This document shows positions 1 to 6,875 of a stretch of DNA of 19,665 nucleotides, piece after piece. The DNA is taken from the NCBI GenBank assembly GCA_003219335.1, contig QHOF01000019.1, positions 1 to 19,665 on the forward strand, given 5' to 3'. Position 1 is the stretch's first letter. The number at the start of each line of letters is the position of its first letter. Under the pieces are notes generated by a model. That model worked only from the letters and a program-made list of their open reading frames with translations. It was not told the origin of the DNA and made no database searches. This DNA comes from Verrucomicrobiota bacterium (lineage in GTDB: Bacteria; Verrucomicrobiota; Verrucomicrobiia; Chthoniobacterales; UBA10450). The position numbers and the translations under genes were made by a program.

Positions 1-2
1 AA

Positions 3-734
3 GCGTATCGCGAAACGTTGCGAAATTTCCGCACTGGCAAAATCGACATCCTCGTCGGCACACAAATGATCGCGAAAGGTCTGCACTTTCCGAACGTGAC
101 GCTCGTCGGCATCATCAACGCCGATCTCGCTCTGCATCTCCCAGATTTCCGCGCAGGCGAACGCACGTTTCAGCTTCTCACGCAAGTCGCCGGACGCGCC
201 GGGCGCGGCGAAACGCCGGGAGAAGTTTTTGTGCAGACTTACACGCCATTCAGTCCGTCGATTCAGTTTGCGCGGCACCACGATTTCGCCGGCTATTTCC
301 AACAGGAACTCGAATTCCGCGAACGCTGCGATTTTCCGCCGTTCAAACACGCCATCTTGATCACGGTGCGTTCGGCTCACGAAGGCCGCGCAAAACTTTC
401 AGCCGAAACATTAAAGCGCCGATTGAGAGAAGCGCTGGCCTACTCCACCGAAGCTCCCAAGCCCGAAGCCTACTCCGCCGCTCCCACTCGCCGAAAGCCT
501 TTAGGGCTGCGAAGCTTGGCAGCGGCTGCGAAGGCTGGACCCGAAGAATTCATTCTGGGCGATGCAACGCCCGCGCCGCTGGAAAAACTACAAGGCCAAT
601 TCCGTTTTCACATCTTGATCCGCGGCGAAGCCATCATGCGCCTGAGCCGGCTCGTCCGCGAAACGCTCGACAAACTGCCGTTCCCCGAAGACGTCACCGT
701 AACAGTCGATGTCGATCCTTATCAGTTGCTCTAA
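3..734 (+). CDS. priA: Primosomal protein N' (PriA helicase), C-terminal part, cut by left edge
   Basis: This is the 3' end of the replication-restart helicase PriA, which loads the primosome at stalled forks. The reading frame is open to the left edge, so the gene starts outside the window. Visible are the helicase C-terminal lobe with DILVGTQMIAKG (around residues 15-26 of the fragment) and motif VI LTQVAGRAGRG, followed by the PriA C-terminal domain ending VDVDPYQLL. The zinc-binding cysteines and the Walker A motif lie upstream and cannot be checked. Between the helicase lobe and the last domain there is an Ala/Pro/Lys-rich stretch of about 35 residues (DNA 439-540) where PriA normally has a short loop. 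It is encoded by repeat-like DNA and keeps the frame. The family call is secure from the helicase motifs and the C-terminus. The gene ends with TAA. Confidence 0.95.
   Translation, partial: AYRETLRNFRTGKIDILVGTQMIAKGLHFPNVTLVGIINADLALHLPDFRAGERTFQLLTQVAGRAGRGETPGEVFVQTYTPFSPSIQFARHHDFAGYFQQELEFRERCDFPPFKHAILITVRSAHEGRAKLSAETLKRRLREALAYSTEAPKPEAYSAAPTRRKPLGLRSLAAAAKAGPEEFILGDATPAPLEKLQGQFRFHILIRGEAIMRLSRLVRETLDKLPFPEDVTVTVDVDPYQLL
439..540 (+). repeat. Repeat-like in-frame insertion inside priA
   Basis: The stretch contains two copies of CCTACTCC (439-446 and 469-476), each followed by a C/G-rich CCGC or CACCG run, and later GCGAAGC and GCGAAGGCTGGAC that partly mirror the first half. It translates as a low-complexity Ala/Pro/Lys/Arg linker between two conserved PriA domains. 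I read it as a palindromic element absorbed in frame. The exact borders are approximate. Confidence 0.45.
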
Positions 735-1435
735 TGCTGGGGAGAAGCAATGAATGCGGTGATCTCGCCGGCGCATGCGCCAGGCGCAGCGCTAGGTGAA
801 TCCAAGCTCATGTAAATCTCTTGATCGGGTTTCTTTAAAGGAAGCCACCGGCATCCCTGAGAGCGAAACAAATCCGCCTTTGAGCTCTAAGCAGACTTCC
901 GAGGATGGAGTAAGCATCGCCCATCGGGCTTTCTTGCGTCGGCCTTTATGTTTATCAGCCTGCGCCCTAAGCCAGCGTTTCACGAAAAGGCTTTGATCCC
1001 GTTGCGCATTGGCCCGCAGCCAAGGCCCCTGATGAATCCATATCTTTGCTGTGGGGTCCAATAGCGACTTCTCCATCCACGACCAAGAACAGCCGCGCTT
1101 CTCCTTTCCTCTAAGCAACTCACCTACGCGCGGCACCAGAACTGCCAATGCAAATCGATTTGCCTGCTGAGTAGTACTGAGCTCGATATGCGGATCTACT
1201 GTTGTGGAACAACGAAATGGTTTCAGCACGGCATTTCAGTTTCACACACGCTCGGAAGCAATTCGCTTTCCGCTTACCGCGTTCGCGATGATGAGCCGCT
1301 ATATCCGCTTCGCGGGCGACGCGGCGAATGATTCGCTCGTATCCAGGGCTGGGTAGCTGGGACAAATCGCCCGTTAGCTGCCATATGCGACCCGAAACAT
1401 GAACAAAGCGACTCATCGATGAGCGTGTCTTTGTC
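735..1435. other. About 700 bp with no recognisable gene
   Basis: This lies between the priA stop and the stop of the beta-lactamase-like gene. Two overlapping minus-strand frames are open (1229-792, 145 codons, and 1521-1120, with an internal ATG at 1416), and they are shifted relative to each other. Neither has a ribosome binding site, a signal peptide or a motif I recognise. The second would overlap the 3' end of the beta-lactamase-like gene if read from its first start. The region could be a frameshifted remnant of a minus-strand gene or simple intergenic DNA. No tRNA, terminator or element of the GTAG palindrome family was seen. Confidence 0.4.
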
Positions 1436-2401
1436 CTACCGGTTTTCGGCCTGTGGCAATATGCGCCCGTATTCCGACGTTTTGCCGCGCATCTCGAAGT
1501 AATGGTACGCTTCGAGAGCAACTCCGCTGATGGCGCGCTCGGCGGCTTTCTCGTCGCGGTCGTAAGCGGTCATCACACTTATCGCAAACGGTCGATTGTG
1601 TGCAAAAACGATGCCTGTATCGTTTCGCACGCCGTCGAGACTTCCGGGCTTATCGGCAAGTTCGACGTCCGCCGGCAATTCGTATGACAGATAGCTGTCC
1701 TTTTTCAAAGTCTTCAATTGCTTGATGAGCTCGTCGGTGAGTTCCTTGTTCAACGCTTTGCCTTTGTAGATCATTTCGAAGAGCCGGACCATTTCCTGCG
1801 GCGTGGAGACGTTCTCATCGCCGCGTCGAGCCGCTGCGACGTCAATCATTTTTCGGCGCAGCATTGTTTTCGTTAGGCCAAGGCTCCGCATAGTCGCGTT
1901 CACGTTCTGCATTCCAACGCGATCAATCAGAACATTCGTCGCCGCATTGTCGCTCACCGCAACCATGAATTGAGCCAGGTCGCGGTTGGTAACCCGCGTC
2001 ACTCCGGGAGTAAGGCCCGCCATGATCTGGCTGTCTTCGAACAGATCTTTGGGATCGAAGATGTAAATATCGTCCAACTTGGCTTTCCCTTTGACTCCTG
2101 CACGCACTTCCTGATCCTGCCGATATAATTCCAGCAGGATCGCGATTTTGATTGAGCTGGCGGTGGGAAAAAAGCGATCCGCATTGCGCAAAAGAATCCG
2201 GCCATCGGTGAGATCAAGAATGGCCACGCCCATCACGCCATCGAGTCGTGCGGCGATTTCTTCAACACGCGTCTCGAGCTTTTTCCAAAGCAAATCGCTG
2301 CCGGTGTCGCGCGGAACCGCTTCAGGTTTCTGTTGGCCGAAAGCACTCGCAGCCAATGCTATCGCGACAGAGGATGCGACCAGTCTTCTAAGGTAGCGCA
2401 T
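1436..2401 (-). CDS. Secreted class A beta-lactamase-like serine hydrolase
   Basis: The 321-residue product begins with a signal peptide (MRYLRRL, then a hydrophobic run ending in ASAFGQQ at about residue 24), so it acts in the periplasm. It has the beta-lactamase/transpeptidase fold motifs in order: SxxK at Ser82-Lys85 (SSIK), SDN at 150-152, and a KTG-like triad written KPG at 251-253. The family (Beta-lactamase2 / class A) acylates beta-lactams or related amides through the first serine. The omega-loop region around 183-200 (RRKMID, then GDENVSTP) has no Glu where class A enzymes keep Glu166, so efficient penicillin hydrolysis is doubtful. The start was put at ATG 2401 because upstream in-frame codons translate a palindromic repeat (2391-2488) and would put 41 odd residues ahead of the signal peptide. 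The start codon itself lies inside that repeat. The stop is TAG. Confidence 0.8.
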   Translation of the reverse strand: MRYLRRLVASSVAIALAASAFGQQKPEAVPRDTGSDLLWKKLETRVEEIAARLDGVMGVAILDLTDGRILLRNADRFFPTASSIKIAILLELYRQDQEVRAGVKGKAKLDDIYIFDPKDLFEDSQIMAGLTPGVTRVTNRDLAQFMVAVSDNAATNVLIDRVGMQNVNATMRSLGLTKTMLRRKMIDVAAARRGDENVSTPQEMVRLFEMIYKGKALNKELTDELIKQLKTLKKDSYLSYELPADVELADKPGSLDGVRNDTGIVFAHNRPFAISVMTAYDRDEKAAERAISGVALEAYHYFEMRGKTSEYGRILPQAENR

Positions 2402-2488
2402 GCCTCTGGCTTGCCAGTCGGACAGGCTCGTCCCGCGGCGAGCTTGCAGCACTCGTCCACAAGCAAGCGAGGACGCTTGCGCTACTTT
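2391..2488. repeat. Inverted-repeat element with GTAG termini, copy 1
   Basis: The left arm begins GTAGCGCATGCC and the right arm, read on the other strand, begins AAAGTAGCGCAAGCG. The middle contains GCTCG (2426-2430) pairing with CGAGC (2439-2443) around a CCGCGG core. The first 23 bases (2393-2415) recur exactly, inverted, at 12862-12884. The element supplies the ATG of the beta-lactamase-like gene on the minus strand. No transposase is encoded, so it is a non-autonomous REP- or MITE-like element by inference. Confidence 0.75.
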
Positions 2489-2853
2489 ATTCGGCCAGGC
2501 ATTGCAGAGGAAGGGAACGACCATAATGCCTTAGTTTGAGTTCGAATCTGAGTTTGATTTTTCGGCACGGCAAAAGCGGAAACGTCGCGCCCATTTTGCC
2601 CGGAGCACAATCGCCGAGTCGAGAGCGATTTTAAGATTCGGCACATGTCGCCGCACGTCGATCGCGAGTCAAACAGTCATTGAACGCAGGGCCGGCTGCT
2701 TCAATAATCGCTTTCAGACATGTCGCTGCGGAAAACATTAATCTTCATTGCTGTCGCGTGGCCGGTGTTCATCACTCTGCTGCACGCGACGATTAACCTT
2801 CACGTTTTCGATTTGAAGCGCGCAGCGCGAGCGCGTGACCAAGTCAGCGATCA
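2402..2853. other. Intergenic stretch of about 450 bp
   Basis: It contains the greater part of repeat copy 1 (to 2488), then about 230 bp in which I see no gene or repeat, then a short plus-strand open frame from 2720 with a membrane-like N-terminus (listed separately). It should contain the promoter of the beta-lactamase-like gene on the minus strand, but I could not pick a convincing -35/-10 pair. Confidence 0.4.
2720..2821 (+). pseudogene. Possible remnant: N-terminal membrane segment of a lost gene
   Basis: About 34 codons from ATG 2720 encode a convincing signal-anchor (MSLRKTLIFIAVAWPVFITL) followed by LHATINLHVFDLKR. This resembles the start of some ABC-transporter substrate-binding proteins. 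After that the frame runs into the 3' end of the oppositely oriented hypothetical gene and turns into arginine-rich sequence with no family character, stopping at 2932. I infer a truncated gene start. It could equally be a chance open frame, and no ribosome binding site is visible. Confidence 0.25.
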
Positions 2854-3288
2854 TTACTGGACGCGTCGCGGGAACCCAAACCGGCCGTCCAGAATCAAAT
2901 TTCCCGAAGCATCTCCCACCGCTGTGAAGTAGTACGTCTGGCCGCTTTGCACATCCAGAGGCAGTTGCCAGGGAACCGGCCAACGCGGACTGGGTGTGGC
3001 CAGCACCGCTAAAACATGACGACCGGGAGCCAGGAACCCGTCGAAAGTGTGGCCATATCCAATAGATGCAGCCGGCCGGCCGTCGATCCACAACCGGGCG
3101 ATTACGTTGAAGCCCAGATTTGGATTGCGCCTTATGATCAAATGGGCAGGCGCCCCGGCTGGTCGCGCAACGGTGCGAGGTAGCTGCGGATCGGCGCCCA
3201 TCACCCGACCAGCGGCATACACGTTAAAAAGCAGCCAAGCCGCAACCACAAGGAGCGCGTTGCGAGTGATGTAGCTAGGTGTTCTCAT
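2854..3288 (-). CDS. Small exported or membrane-anchored hypothetical protein
   Basis: A 144-residue protein with a hydrophobic N-terminal segment (residues about 10-26, ending in VYAAG) that may be a signal peptide or anchor. The body is beta-rich: LIIRRNPNLGFN, then LWIDGRPAASIGYG, then FLAPGRHVL, then QSGQTYYFTAVGD. This layout of a short prosthesis-like strand, 'DG' turn, 'PGRH' and 'G..YYF' is what DUF2846/PEGA-type surface domains show, so a role at the cell surface or in the periplasm is likely, but no catalytic residues are apparent. The start ATG at 3288 lies back to back with the upstream region of the arylsulfatase. No clear Shine-Dalgarno is present. The function is unknown. Confidence 0.65.
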   Translation of the reverse strand: MRTPSYITRNALLVVAAWLLFNVYAAGRVMGADPQLPRTVARPAGAPAHLIIRRNPNLGFNVIARLWIDGRPAASIGYGHTFDGFLAPGRHVLAVLATPSPRWPVPWQLPLDVQSGQTYYFTAVGDASGNLILDGRFGFPRRVQ

Positions 3289-3461
3289 AATTTGTTAGCG
3301 ATTGATAAACTTTTACTATTTCTTAAACCCAGCGTCCATCACTATTCCAGCGGAAGATTTTCGCCGCGTTACAGGCGAGAGCCTCTACTACGATTACCTA
3401 GCATCTCCTCATTTTTTGCTGTGCTGTTCCGAACCGTGTCGTGTAATCTCGCGATCTTTCT

Positions 3462-3466
3462 GGAGG
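3462..3466 (+). promoter_or_regulatory. Ribosome binding site GGAGG of the arylsulfatase
   Basis: A perfect GGAGG lies six bases before ATG 3473. It is the strongest Shine-Dalgarno in the window. It fixes the start here rather than at the in-frame ATG 57 codons upstream, and it directly precedes a signal peptide. Confidence 0.85.
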
Positions 3467-3472
3467 AACAAC

Positions 3473-5959
3473 ATGCTCAAACGGATGATCAAGCTCATTG
3501 CGATCGCGGTCGCGGTCGCATCACAAATAACGCCAGCGACTGCTGCAAATGCGGAATGGGATCGGACCGTGCTGCCACGTCCGCCGCAGCCGTTTGAAGG
3601 TGTAGCAAAGCGAACACTCGAAGGCTCGGTAGCGTCGTTCACTGAACCAGTAAAGGCGCCACCCGGTGCGCCAAATATTCTGCTCGTCCTGATCGATGAT
3701 GCCGGGTTCGGTAATCCGTCCACGTTCGGCGGGCCGGTTTCTGCGCCTACGCTCGACAAAATCGCGGCCGAGGGTCTGCGCTACAATCGATTTCACGTAA
3801 CGGCGCTTTGTTCGCCCACGCGCGCGGCGCTATTGTCGGGGCGGAATCATCATGCGGTCGGGTTCGGTTCGATCTCGGAGTTGGCCGGCGGCTGGCCGGG
3901 CTACAGCACGAACTGGCCGACGAGCGCCGCGTCCATCGCGAAGATTCTTCAGGCCAACGGTTACAACACTGCTGCCATCGGGAAATGGCATCTCACACCG
4001 GACAGCCAGCAGGGACCAGCGGGACCCTTCGACCGCTGGCCAAACGCGCTGGGCTTCGATTATTTCTGGGGATTTCTCGGCGGCGAAACCGGTCAGTTCG
4101 ATCCGCTGCTGGCCGAGAACAACAAAATCATCGGCGTGCCGACGGAGAAAAATTTTTATTTCAACGACGCGATGGTTGAGCACTCGATTGATTGGATTCG
4201 GGACCAGAAAGCACAGGCTCCGGATAAGCCGTTCTTTCTCTATTTCTCTACCGGCGCAAGCCACGCGCCGCATCAGGTGCCCAAGGAATGGAGCGACAAA
4301 TACAAAGGCAAATTCGATCAGGGCTGGGACAAATTGCGTGAAGAGACGTTCGCGCGGCAGAAACAGCTCGGCGTAATTCCAGCCAATGCCAAACTCACGC
4401 CGCGCGACCCGGCGTTCCCCGCGTGGGACACCGCATCGCCGGAATTAAAGAAATTGTACACGCGCCAGATGGAAGTTTATGCGGGCTACCAGGAAAACAC
4501 GGACAACGCCGTCGGGCGCGTGGTGAAAGCAATCGAGGACATGGGCCTGGCTGATAATACGCTGATCATTTACATCTTCGGCGACAACGGCGCGAGCATG
4601 GAAGGCACCGAGACCGGAACCTTCAACGAGATGACCACGCTCAACGGCATTCCGCTCAGCGCCGAACAGCAGTTGAAAGCAATCAAAGCTTACGGCGGCC
4701 TCGAAAAATGGGGCGGCCCGGACATGACTCCACATTACGCGGCGGCATGGGCGTGGGCTGGCGACGCGCCGTTTAAATGGGGGAAACAAGTCGCCTCGCA
4801 TCTAGGCGGCACTCGCAACCCGATGGTGATTGCGTGGCCAAAACGCATCAAAGACAAAGGCGGCCTGCGCACTCAGTTCACTCACTGCATCGATGTCGCG
4901 CCGACGATCCTCGAGGTCGCCGGTTTGCCGCAGCCGAAAGAAGTCAACGGCGTGGCGCAGATGCCGATGCACGGCGTGAGTTTTCTTTTTACGTTCGATG
5001 ACGCCAACGCACCGTCGCGGCACACGCAACAGTATTTCGAGATTCTGGGTAATCGAGCCATGTACAAAGATGGCTGGCTCGCGTGTTGGCGGCTGGATCG
5101 AACTCCATGGAAGATCGATCCCGAAACGCTGGCGCGATTCGCACCGGGCAAATGGGACCCGGACAAGGACAAGTGCGAGTTGTATAACCTCGACGAGGAT
5201 TTCTCGCAGGCGGACGATGTCGCAGACAAATACCCGGACAAAGTGCAGGAGCTAACGGCGCTATTCTGGGCCGAGGCGCAGAAATATCAGGTCCTGCCGT
5301 TGCTTGGAGAGATGGCTACCGTGTGGGGTTTTCCCAAAGAACTGCCGGATCAGACGAAGTTCATCTACTACGACGGCACTGAAAACATCTCATCCGGGAT
5401 GATCCCGCCGATTTACAATCGTTCCTACAGTATCAGTGCGGACTTGTTCAATCCGGGACGATCGGGTGCGATTCGATTGCGTCCCGGCCTGGCAGGCGTC
5501 ATCGTGGCCGAGTCCAGTTTCCTCGGCGGCTTTTCGCTCTATGTCGAAGGCGGTCATCTGAAGCACACCTACAGCTTGCTTGGTTTGAAACTGGACACCA
5601 TCAGTTCGCGCGATGAATTGCCCAAAGGCAAAGTCAATGTGCGCTACGAGTTCACCGCCGATAAGCCGGGCCAGTTTGGCACCGGCGGCACGAGCCGGCT
5701 TTTCATCAATGGCAAACAGCAAGCCGAGGCGAAAATGGAGCATAGTGTACCGTTTCGGTTCGCTTCTTACGCAGGCATGGACATCGGCACCGACAACGGT
5801 CTCCCAGTAGTCCCGAAACTTTGGTACGCGAAACTCCTACCGAAGCATTTCCAAGGCACGATCGAAAAGGTAGAGCTCGACCTCGGCCCGGCGAAAGTCA
5901 GCGCCGAAGATCTCCAGCGGCTATATCTCGAACGCTTCGCCAGCGCAATCCGCAATTAA
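3473..5959 (+). CDS. Secreted type I arylsulfatase (sulfatase family S1)
   Basis: An 828-residue sulfate-ester hydrolase with an N-terminal signal peptide (MLKRMIKLIAIAVAVA, cleavage near TAANA, about residue 26), so it is exported. The catalytic signature CSPTRAALLSGR starts at Cys113, the residue that sulfatase-maturing enzyme converts to formylglycine. Metal and sulfate ligands expected for the family are visible: Asp75-Asp76 (LIDDAGFG), Lys171 and His173 (IGKWH), His264 (SHAPH) and Asp371-Asn372 (FGDNGAS). After the catalytic region there is a C-terminal part of about 200 residues (from about 640) rich in beta-strand, resembling a LamG-like or accessory domain, as in the long arylsulfatases similar to the Pseudomonas/Mycobacterium type. 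The physiological substrate cannot be read from sequence. No formylglycine-generating enzyme, sulfate transporter or second sulfatase is nearby, so maturation must depend on a gene elsewhere. Confidence 0.95.
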   Translation: MLKRMIKLIAIAVAVASQITPATAANAEWDRTVLPRPPQPFEGVAKRTLEGSVASFTEPVKAPPGAPNILLVLIDDAGFGNPSTFGGPVSAPTLDKIAAEGLRYNRFHVTALCSPTRAALLSGRNHHAVGFGSISELAGGWPGYSTNWPTSAASIAKILQANGYNTAAIGKWHLTPDSQQGPAGPFDRWPNALGFDYFWGFLGGETGQFDPLLAENNKIIGVPTEKNFYFNDAMVEHSIDWIRDQKAQAPDKPFFLYFSTGASHAPHQVPKEWSDKYKGKFDQGWDKLREETFARQKQLGVIPANAKLTPRDPAFPAWDTASPELKKLYTRQMEVYAGYQENTDNAVGRVVKAIEDMGLADNTLIIYIFGDNGASMEGTETGTFNEMTTLNGIPLSAEQQLKAIKAYGGLEKWGGPDMTPHYAAAWAWAGDAPFKWGKQVASHLGGTRNPMVIAWPKRIKDKGGLRTQFTHCIDVAPTILEVAGLPQPKEVNGVAQMPMHGVSFLFTFDDANAPSRHTQQYFEILGNRAMYKDGWLACWRLDRTPWKIDPETLARFAPGKWDPDKDKCELYNLDEDFSQADDVADKYPDKVQELTALFWAEAQKYQVLPLLGEMATVWGFPKELPDQTKFIYYDGTENISSGMIPPIYNRSYSISADLFNPGRSGAIRLRPGLAGVIVAESSFLGGFSLYVEGGHLKHTYSLLGLKLDTISSRDELPKGKVNVRYEFTADKPGQFGTGGTSRLFINGKQQAEAKMEHSVPFRFASYAGMDIGTDNGLPVVPKLWYAKLLPKHFQGTIEKVELDLGPAKVSAEDLQRLYLERFASAIRN

Positions 5960-5975
5960 ATGATCCCGGGTCAGC

Positions 5976-6009
5976 GAAATCGGAAATCGGCAATCGCAAA
6001 TCGAAAATG
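5976..6009. repeat. Short iterated AAATCG/CAATCG motif
   Basis: Between the sulfatase stop and the tRNA gene, the motif AAATCG or CAATCG is iterated about five times with minor changes (GAAATCGGAAATCGGCAATC and onward). It sits just 3' of the tRNA end on the minus strand. It shows no hairpin and is probably a low-copy simple repeat. Confidence 0.5.
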
Positions 6010-6014
6010 AACTG

Positions 6015-6087
6015 AGCCGGCAGTCGGATTCGAACCGACGACCTGCTGATTACAAATCAGCTGCTCTACCAGCTGAGCTATGCCGGC
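6015..6087 (-). tRNA. tRNA-Thr (anticodon UGU)
   Basis: Read on the minus strand, the gene folds as a full cloverleaf. The 7-bp acceptor GCCGGCA pairs with TGCCGGC. The D arm is GCTCAGCTGGTAGAGC. The anticodon stem GCTGA/TCAGC encloses the loop TTTGTAA with anticodon TGT. The T arm is GTCGG-TTCGAAT-CCGAC. The discriminator is T, and the CCA end is not encoded (the DNA continues CAGT), so CCA must be added after transcription. No second tRNA lies beside it. The sulfatase upstream is on the opposite strand. Confidence 0.97.
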
Positions 6088-6096
6088 GCAGGGAAA

Positions 6097-6129
6097 GTTA
6101 AAACGTTACAAGCGTTACAAGTTAAAACG
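6097..6129. repeat. Compound tandem repeat next to the tRNA gene
   Basis: Two exact tandem copies of CGTTACAAG (6104-6112 and 6113-6121) are flanked by two direct copies of GTTAAAACG (6097-6105 and 6121-6129). The block starts ten bases 5' of the tRNA. A related ATTGTAAC lies at about 6147. Confidence 0.65.
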
Positions 6130-6179
6130 GAAGCGTGAAAATGCCATTGTAACTTTTGCAATCGTTGATCGTTTGTCCG

Positions 6180-6875
6180 TTACTCGCGCATCCGTGAGTA
6201 CGCGGAAAGCGGCTCCGCGGTTTCCAAGTTTTTGATGACAGTACTCAGGTACACCGATTCGGGATAGAACGCTTTGTATTTGGTGATCTCCGCCCGATTC
6301 AAGACCTTGAAGCCGTAGCGTTCGAACATTTTTTCGCCACGCCGGCTTTCGAAGGTGACGATCTGCCCGCACACGCGTTTTTCGCCGGAGCGATAAAGAT
6401 AACTCAGATACGCGCTCATCAGCGCGCGTGTAGTCGAAACTTTTCGCGCCCCCGGCAGGAGATTGATGTGAAAATGCGGGACGCGCCGCGGCTGGGCGGG
6501 CACTTCGCGCCAGCCGTACATGAGGACCCACCGAATGAAGCGGCGCGAGCGCGCATTGTATCGGAAATAGCGGGTCAGCGCGCGAAAGAACAGCCACACG
6601 TTTTGATAAAGCGCGTAGAGCTGGTTTTGCAGCGGCTTGCGCGAGCCAAGCAGATAGCCGCGAATTTCGCCGCCCACCTCCAGGAGAAAACAGGATTCCG
6701 GTTCGTGATCGGTGTAATAGGTGGTGAGAAAATCAGCGAACAATTCTCGGTCCTCGTACACGGGATCAATCGGTTCGCCAAGGAAACCGGTCTCACAGCA
6801 GAGTTTTCTTACCGCCTCGCGGTCCGATCTGCGATAGCCACGAATTAGGAACGGCTTGTGGTCGTCGTTCGTCAT
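6180..6875 (-). CDS. GNAT-family N-acetyltransferase
   Basis: A 231-residue cytoplasmic protein of GNAT type, which transfers an acyl group from acyl-CoA to an amine. The start FLIRGYRRSDREAVRKLC is a typical first strand and helix of the fold. CFLLEVGGEIRGYLLGSRK gives strands 2-4, the region HFHINLLPGARKVSTTRAL takes the place of the CoA-binding strand-loop, and SRRGEKMFERYGFKVLNR is the usual C-terminal part. It lies immediately after the GT4 glycosyltransferase: the GT4 TAA is followed with no spacer by this ATG, so the two are surely cotranscribed and probably translationally coupled. This suggests acylation of the sugar or lipid product made by GT4, but the acceptor is not known. Confidence 0.8.
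   Translation of the reverse strand: MTNDDHKPFLIRGYRRSDREAVRKLCCETGFLGEPIDPVYEDRELFADFLTTYYTDHEPESCFLLEVGGEIRGYLLGSRKPLQNQLYALYQNVWLFFRALTRYFRYNARSRRFIRWVLMYGWREVPAQPRRVPHFHINLLPGARKVSTTRALMSAYLSYLYRSGEKRVCGQIVTFESRRGEKMFERYGFKVLNRAEITKYKAFYPESVYLSTVIKNLETAEPLSAYSRMRE

Noticed and set aside
2402..2524. N-terminal extension of the beta-lactamase-like protein from 2524
   Set aside because: It translates the palindromic repeat and would precede a signal peptide by 41 residues.
3292..3319. Candidate promoter TTGTTA ... TACTAT before the arylsulfatase
   Set aside because: Only four of six matches in each box and an arbitrary choice in an AT-rich stretch.
3302..3472. Upstream in-frame extension of the arylsulfatase (57 codons)
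   Set aside because: The perfect GGAGG before ATG 3473 and the signal peptide starting there fix the start; the extension has no family character.
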